From Apostichopus japonicus (lineage: Eukaryota; Echinodermata; Holothuroidea; Aspidochirotida; Stichopodidae): DNA of 64,000 nt. A program made the translations under genes and the position numbers. Under the pieces are notes generated by a model that saw nothing but the letters and a program-made list of their open reading frames with translations, ran no database searches and was not told the origin of the DNA. The DNA lies in the NCBI RefSeq assembly GCF_037975245.1, contig NC_092575.1, forward strand, positions 23,097,341 through 23,161,340. Direction: 5' to 3'. Positions 60,001 to 64,000 of the stretch are shown here, one piece after another (within the stretch, counting starts at the first letter, position 1; every line of letters starts with the position of its first letter).

Positions 60001-62707
60001 TGTTGTCATAATAAATTGTTGTTTGAGCCTGTAGTCTATAATAACTGTATCAACCTACCTGTATTATCCCTGTAGAGAAAAATAAGAAAACATCCCCCCC
60101 AATAGAAAAGATGCAATTGCAATGATTTAATATTTTGACTAGAATTTTCTCAAGTTTCGAGAGATTCGTTACAAGACTGCTGGCGTTAAATGGTAGATTG
60201 CTGTTAGAGACCGTATAAGCTATGCGTATTTGTTTTGTGTGTGGAGATGAACTGTGTCGGGTTAATACTTTGAAGTATCGCTCTCACCGATACTACAGGT
60301 ATGAGCAGAACACCTGCTCAGATGTAGATAATTGTATCGTGTCTTACGCCTCCGAGTATTAAACCATACATGTCACATTACGAATTAACCTAACACATTC
60401 TTTATCGGATCAATAAAGATGTTGTTTGGATTCGATTTCTCGAAGCTGGAGTTATGTAATTCCCTGTAGTGAGCCTTCAGACAGGTACCTACGGAATCAA
60501 CACCATGCGCGATGCTATCCTAAGGCTATACACATGTAAGAAACAAGAGACCCAGCAGGTTTGGGTCTGGTTATAATCCCAGAGAGTTTAACGCAAATCT
60601 CTCCTGCCCGCATGAATATTTGCGATAAACAAGAAAACAAGCCCCGGCGAAATAAACGTGAGGAAATGTTGTTACAGTCGACGACGTTAATGTTTTAGTT
60701 TTGTTCGAGTTTCCTTCCGTGTCCACAACCTGTCTCCATGACATAACAAACTCTTTAATATGGTGAAATGGTTGAGAACGGTCCCTCTAGGTTCAATTAT
60801 TAAAGCTTGCATGAGCTTTGGAGAAAACAAAGTAGAAACTTTCTAGGTTTAAATCAGCAGCATTGTTTTCCCATGTAAAGAGTTTTCCATTGACGTGACA
60901 TTCATCAACTGCTAGCTGAGTTCTGTTATTTAAATAACAAAGAGAGAATATTTTAAACTTGTGTGAGAGTTTATGAAATATGTTGTCATACATGCTGCTT
61001 CTTCCTATGTACATAGTATATAATTCAGAACAGGATTTTAAAGCAGTCTGTTCAGTTTTTCCTTTCAAAACCAGACATCTAGCACAAATTTACTTTATGT
61101 CCTTGTATTTACGATCTGCCAAAGAAGCATTTGGTAATTGCTATACTACAGTCTCCTAATGCAGAACGAAGCTTCCATACCCTACTCTATAAAGTTTTAA
61201 ATCATTTCCTACGGTATGAGAGAATTAACAACACAAACTTGCTACTGTTTTGTGGAATCTGGAATACCTCGTGTTTTCCATAAAATCTCTGTGAAGTCCT
61301 GTCTGATGTCTTCAAAATGATGCCGTTGGTTTTTTAGTTTTCACATTATAGTTTTCTTATGAGTTTCATATGTCTAAAGTCTTTTTTACATCCTGAATGA
61401 CATGTCAAACATTGTTTTCATGTTTACAAGTTCACCTCTCAGTATTTTATCTGTAAATATTTCTCTTATTCTTCCATCAGAGTGGCTACTGTGTCCAAGG
61501 ATGGAACATGGAAACTTTGGGACACTAATGGTAAAGATTTTTCATGTAACAAAAAAATAATGCTTTGCAACTGTTAGAAGACATTCATATTCTTATTATG
61601 TTCTTCAGTCACCAAGTCCACTTTAAATTATGCCTTGACTACATATGTATCTAGCGAAGTGTCACAGCCACAAAATTTGAAAAAATTATAGGAGGTGTTC
61701 GGGAGAATGAGAAGAATGGGTTAGAGATTGCAAGGCAAAGATTATGAATATGTGTAGCTCTTCATTTGTAACCATGACAATGTGATACATAGCAACGTAC
61801 ATGCAAGAAAAATATAAAAGAGTCTTTTCAACTGTGTTTTGTTCAAGGGACATTCTCTGGAAGAGCATGACCACTTTTTAATAATACAAGTGAAGTGAAA
61901 AATGCAACAAGAAATGTTCCTTGCAGGGATTAGTCCTTAGGAAACCAAAGCAGCAAATAAACTCTAAATATTCTTGTCTTTTACTTCACTGCTAGGTGGC
62001 ATATCACAAGAATCAAATTCTATATTAATTTCTTTTGCCTCGACTTAGATATTGGCTAATAACTAATAGTCAAGTCAGTGTGCGTGTGTGCATGTGGGTA
62101 TCTTTGTGTGATACAAGCAAGAAAACAAAAAGACCTAACATATTTCTCTTTTATCTTAATGACAGTTAGTAGTTAACAAGAATCTAAACCATATTTTATT
62201 TTTTTCTTGTAACCATGGCTACAAGGATACATATGAAAACAAATTGGCATCATGAAAGTCTGTGTGTGTGTGCATGTGTGTTTGTTTATTTGTTTGTGTG
62301 ATGCTAGCAAGAAAACAAAAAGACCTAACATGTTTCTCTTTCATCTTATGGCAGTTAGTAGTTAACCAGAATTTAAAGCCATATTTCGTTTTCTCTGGTA
62401 ACCATGGCTACGACGATACATTAGAAAACAGATCGGCGTCATGAAACGAATCTTACAGAAAAAGAAAACAAAAAAGGGCAAAAGGGAGAAAGTAATGCTA
62501 TTTTGTTTCATCTTTCAATAACAGTTGAATTCCACAAGAATCAAGATCCTTATCTTCTGTTCACTGGTAACCATGACTACACAATGCACAGCCTCATTGC
62601 CTTATCAGCAGATGCTCACGCAGTGGCCATAGCCAGTGGCATCTCTGTCTCGGTATATAGCATTCAGAGTGAGGCTCCGGAGGAGAAATTCAACGAAGTA
62701 CACGCCG
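47878..62707 (+). CDS. TBL2: TBL2-like ER-membrane WD40 protein, ten exons, 3' end beyond window
   Basis: Exons are 47878-48025, 50488-50721, 51365-51416, 52394-52456, 53573-53678, 54506-54611, 57374-57460, 58779-58914, 61481-61530 and 62525-62707. Every splice site is GT/AG and all phases fit, giving 388 codons. The order is a single hydrophobic segment (about residues 15-40), a Lys/Asp/Glu-rich linker, then six WD repeats. Family-specific blocks are present: KEHSQNILNFDFSINGKYLA, HAAVSPCGRFVASCGFTPDV, VSKDGTWKLWDTN and FHKNQDPYLL. TBL2 (transducin beta-like 2) is an endoplasmic reticulum membrane protein reported to associate with activated PERK and to support ATF4 translation under stress. 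The final WD repeat and stop are not in the window. The introns are loaded with transposons and minisatellites. Confidence 0.92.
48239..48370 (+). repeat. CCCTAAC-rich telomere-like array
   Basis: Degenerate CCCTAACCC / CCCTACTTCCTAACCC words fill about 130 bases of TBL2 intron 1. Unlike true telomere (CCCTAA)n, it mixes 5-8 base units. Confidence 0.75.
48529..49313. mobile_element. hAT-type MITE with 8-bp target duplication and ATCGATTAC subterminal repeats
   Basis: The element is 785 bp. The ends CAGGCTTGGGG and CCCCAAGCCTG are perfect 11-bp inverted repeats, flanked by a perfect direct repeat CTTGAAGC (48521-48528 and 49314-49321). Next to each end are many copies of GTAATCGATTACGATTAC-type words, in both orientations. 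No transposase ORF is present. It lies in TBL2 intron 1. Confidence 0.92.
50488..50721 (+). CDS. TBL2: TBL2 exon 2: charged linker and first WD repeat
   Basis: Acceptor TCTCTAG and donor GAAG|GTAAGA. It encodes EDDEEDEKTKKDK, a Lys/Gln-rich linker, and the first half of WD repeat 1 (FSINGKYLASCSE). Confidence 0.92.
51365..51416 (+). CDS. TBL2: TBL2 exon 3 (52 bp)
   Basis: Acceptor TCTCTCAG and donor ACAA|GTAAGA. It encodes DRTVRLWSIKDFKEKQH, the WD signature strand ending repeat 1. Confidence 0.92.
52394..52456 (+). CDS. TBL2: TBL2 exon 4 (63 bp)
   Basis: Acceptor TTTCACAG and donor TGCAA|GTAAGT. It encodes TMRGNVEYDHATRVKFSPDC. Confidence 0.92.
53573..53678 (+). CDS. TBL2: TBL2 exon 5 (106 bp)
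   Basis: Acceptor TTATTTTAG and donor AAAAG|GTACGA. It encodes AYIVSLANGNCIRVYKIGKK followed by an EDGSAG loop, completing WD repeat 2. Confidence 0.92.
54506..54611 (+). CDS. TBL2: TBL2 exon 6 (106 bp)
   Basis: Acceptor CTGCTTCAG and donor CAGAG|GTAAAA. It encodes WD repeat 3: IIGIGVGSGSHGNFIMSAYN and TTIHIWDTRG. Confidence 0.92.
55454..55745 (+). repeat. 98-bp tandem repeat, three copies
   Basis: TTCTTTAATTGTTTCACCTA starts copies at about 55454, 55552 and 55649 (period 97-98), each ending ATCTTATCTATCACGGTTTT. Copies differ at only a few positions. It lies in TBL2 intron 6. The minus-strand ORF here is not supported. Confidence 0.9.
57374..57460 (+). CDS. TBL2: TBL2 exon 7 (87 bp)
   Basis: Acceptor GTCTACAG and donor TGCG|GTGAGT. 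It encodes GELLSTIDTHQMSHNHAAVS and PCGRFVASC, the most conserved TBL2 block. Confidence 0.93.
58779..58914 (+). CDS. TBL2: TBL2 exon 8 (136 bp)
   Basis: Acceptor GTCCTACAG and donor CCAG|GTAAGT. It encodes FTPDVKIFEVVFDKSGGFKE and DLKGHKASVYHFSFNLDSS, spanning WD repeats 4 and 5. Confidence 0.93.
58986..60077 (+). repeat. About 221-bp minisatellite, five copies
   Basis: Copies start ATGGACCAGTGTCCAACACT at about 58986, 59201, 59432, 59654 and 59875 and end near TATCCCTGTAGAGAATAA. Each copy carries CTTCATTTTGAAAACCTTCA and a C-rich variable patch. Copies 3 to 5 are nearly identical and copy 1 is the most diverged. It lies in TBL2 intron 8. ATG-started ORFs of 66-69 codons recur because the unit repeats, not because it codes. 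Confidence 0.92.
60078..61480. other. TBL2 intron 8, distal part
   Basis: No repeat family or gene was recognised. The minus-strand ORF at 60793-61068 shows no domain. Confidence 0.4.
61481..61530 (+). CDS. TBL2: TBL2 exon 9 (50 bp)
   Basis: Acceptor TTCCATCAG and donor AATG|GTAAAG. It encodes VATVSKDGTWKLWDTN, ending WD repeat 5. Confidence 0.93.
62070..62440 (+). pseudogene. Two decayed duplicates of the start of TBL2 exon 10
   Basis: Copies at about 62165-62235 and 62355-62420 repeat the acceptor and first 65 bases of exon 10: ACAG/GCAG followed by TTAGTAGTTAAC(A/C)AGAAT, then a pyrimidine patch and GTAACCATGGCTAC, matching GTAACCATGACTAC of the true exon. They share upstream text (GCAAGAAAACAAAAAGACCT). 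Each has a TAA in the exon frame, so they cannot code. Confidence 0.75.
62525..62707 (+). CDS. TBL2: TBL2 exon 10 (183 bp)
   Basis: Acceptor AATAACAG and donor GCCG|GTAAGA. It encodes VEFHKNQDPYLLFTGNHDYT and WD repeat 6 (SLIALSADAHAVAIASG, ISVSVYSIQ). The next exon, expected to begin with the last WD repeat, was not found to 64000. Confidence 0.92.
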
Positions 62708-64000
62708 GTAAGATTTAAGATGATTTCAATCGTGCAGCGTTTTTTTGTCCCTGACTGTACAAGGGTTCTCGGTGCCCCCAGAATAATGATCCATTATTTT
62801 CATAGGTTCTAATGTTGTCCTCCACAAAGCCTCAGAATCGAAACGATATCAAAATACAAACGAAATACAGAAACGGTCTGTTGCCTACATGCACCAAAAT
62901 ATATGTGACATTTATGATATGAGTTGTCCGTGGAAAATATAGCAACTTGGAATCCAGCGTATGTGACTCTATTGTGTTATTATTGTTATATAAGTATGTG
63001 TAATTATTTGAGAATTATAAAGAGGTTTGGACTGTCGCTATATCAGACACATTCTCTATATATGGAATTATCAATTAGAAATAGTAAAAATCTCCCGAAG
63101 GTCATTTTTTACTTGTTGTCACCATAATTGATATTTCAAGTCACTAATTTATGCCAGTCATAAATTTTAATCCTCATTTAATATTCCAGTTACTGCTTCT
63201 GCATTGGTAATCAGTATATGTCTGTATTCCAAGTTGAAGTAATGCTTTCATGTCCCTATAATTAACAACGGAACAAATGGTTTAGTTTTTCTTATGTATA
63301 GGCCTAAAAAAAGTGTTATAGGTATATAATGTTAGGCTGACAGAACGGAACAAATCGTTTGGGTTCATTTGTAGGCCTAGTGATGGAGCTATCGTCAGTC
63401 TTGTGTGGTAAGGCTCTAGAACGATTTTGTACTACAGTTCTGGCGTAGTTCAGTAAATTATACTTGTACTCGGCTCGGTGACCATGTACTCGACCTAGTA
63501 CCCGTACACTGTCAGCCATTTGGAATCTAACATGGCGACTAGTGCAAAGAGGGACTGGTTAATTTACCCGTATTCAGGTTGATAGCTTGGTGGCTATACT
63601 CTTATGACTTCTACTAGTGAGTGTTATAGCAATCGTGTTCTAGTTTAAATATGACCGTCCTTGTCCCTGGTGATCTGTACCAGTACTTATGTACCCCAAG
63701 GCATTTTGGTAATCTTGGGTGGAGATTGGTGCAAAAATAAAGTAGTGCTCGCACTCATGTTAAGGGCCCTTGTCATTGTACCCATGCCAACACGGATTCT
63801 GCTTGTTCTCATATTTCATGCTGTTGTGCCCATACTACTGTACAAGCCCAGGTGTCCTGATCACACACTGCTTTCCAAGAGAGTTGTGTTTGAGCAAGCC
63901 AGTTACTTTCAATTAATACAGAAAGTAGGCTACATATAGCTCACCTTTATAAAGATTTGAAAAGTCCAAAGGTCAACTCAGTTGACCGTTTGTGTAATGG
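62708..64000. other. TBL2 intron 10 or flank, nothing recognised
   Basis: No further TBL2 exon was recognised. A minus-strand ORF at 63519-63316 begins MADSVRVLGRVHGHRAEYKY but has no known domain. The rest is AT-rich. Confidence 0.4.

Noticed and set aside
59201-60075. Four near-identical 66-69-codon ORFs starting MDQCPTLLTAPLHP
   Set aside because: They recur because the 221-bp intronic minisatellite repeats. Frames differ in length with the C-run and have no domain.
63316-63519. Minus-strand ORF beginning MADSVRVLGRVHGHR
   Set aside because: 67 codons, no recognised domain, no splice or promoter support, inside the probable TBL2 intron. Kept only as a note.

Overview
The window is eukaryotic and gene-poor. 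It holds three protein-coding genes broken into short exons with GT/AG introns, set among simple repeats, miniature inverted-repeat DNA transposons and non-LTR debris. The exon sizes, repeat content, a lineage-style beta-propeller/DED-like/coiled-coil gene and a TBL2 orthologue point to an invertebrate deuterostome. My best guess is an echinoderm such as a sea cucumber, but this is inferred from general character and not from a diagnostic marker.

Left part (1-20,400, minus strand): one long gene. Five exons chain with matching reading phase: a beta-propeller exon (20368-19513), a death-effector-like exon (16458-16188), a 406-codon exon built of about 26 copies of a 14-residue coiled-coil repeat (7244-6025), a further coiled-coil exon (3179-3042) and a short acidic exon (2652-2568). 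Upstream exons are not seen. The ~9 kb third-gene intron is filled by two tandem ~2.9 kb blocks (7566-13303) made of AGGTCA-rich repeats. Other introns hold tandem duplications and a hAT-type MITE (17537-18144) with a perfect 8-bp target duplication.

Middle (20,400-35,300): no recognisable host gene. It contains very long (TA)n arrays interleaved with three near-identical 150-bp units (25221-25930), nested inverted-repeat elements (26545-28122), and a 1,984-bp element with 94-bp terminal inverted repeats (28135-30118) that carries a minus-strand PHD-finger ORF.

Right-centre (35,349-41,543, plus strand): a complete four-exon, 422-residue monocarboxylate-transporter-like MFS gene. Its first intron carries a decayed CR1/Jockey-like retrotransposon and its second intron an 80-bp tandem repeat. 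The stop codon lies inside a TGACCTTTGACC repeat word, and a tRNA-like sequence follows on the opposite strand.

Right (41,544-64,000): an intergenic repeat cluster comprises two copies of a 344/364-bp inverted-repeat element flanking a foldback-like block, and a 72-bp palindromic satellite. It is followed by ten exons (47878-62707, plus strand) of a TBL2-like ER-membrane WD40 protein. The last WD repeat and stop lie beyond the window. TBL2 introns contain a 785-bp hAT MITE with perfect target duplication, a five-copy 221-bp minisatellite, a three-copy 98-bp repeat, and two decayed duplicates of the start of exon 10.

The three genes show no obvious functional link. One is a probable signalling/scaffold protein, one a solute transporter and one an ER stress/translation factor.
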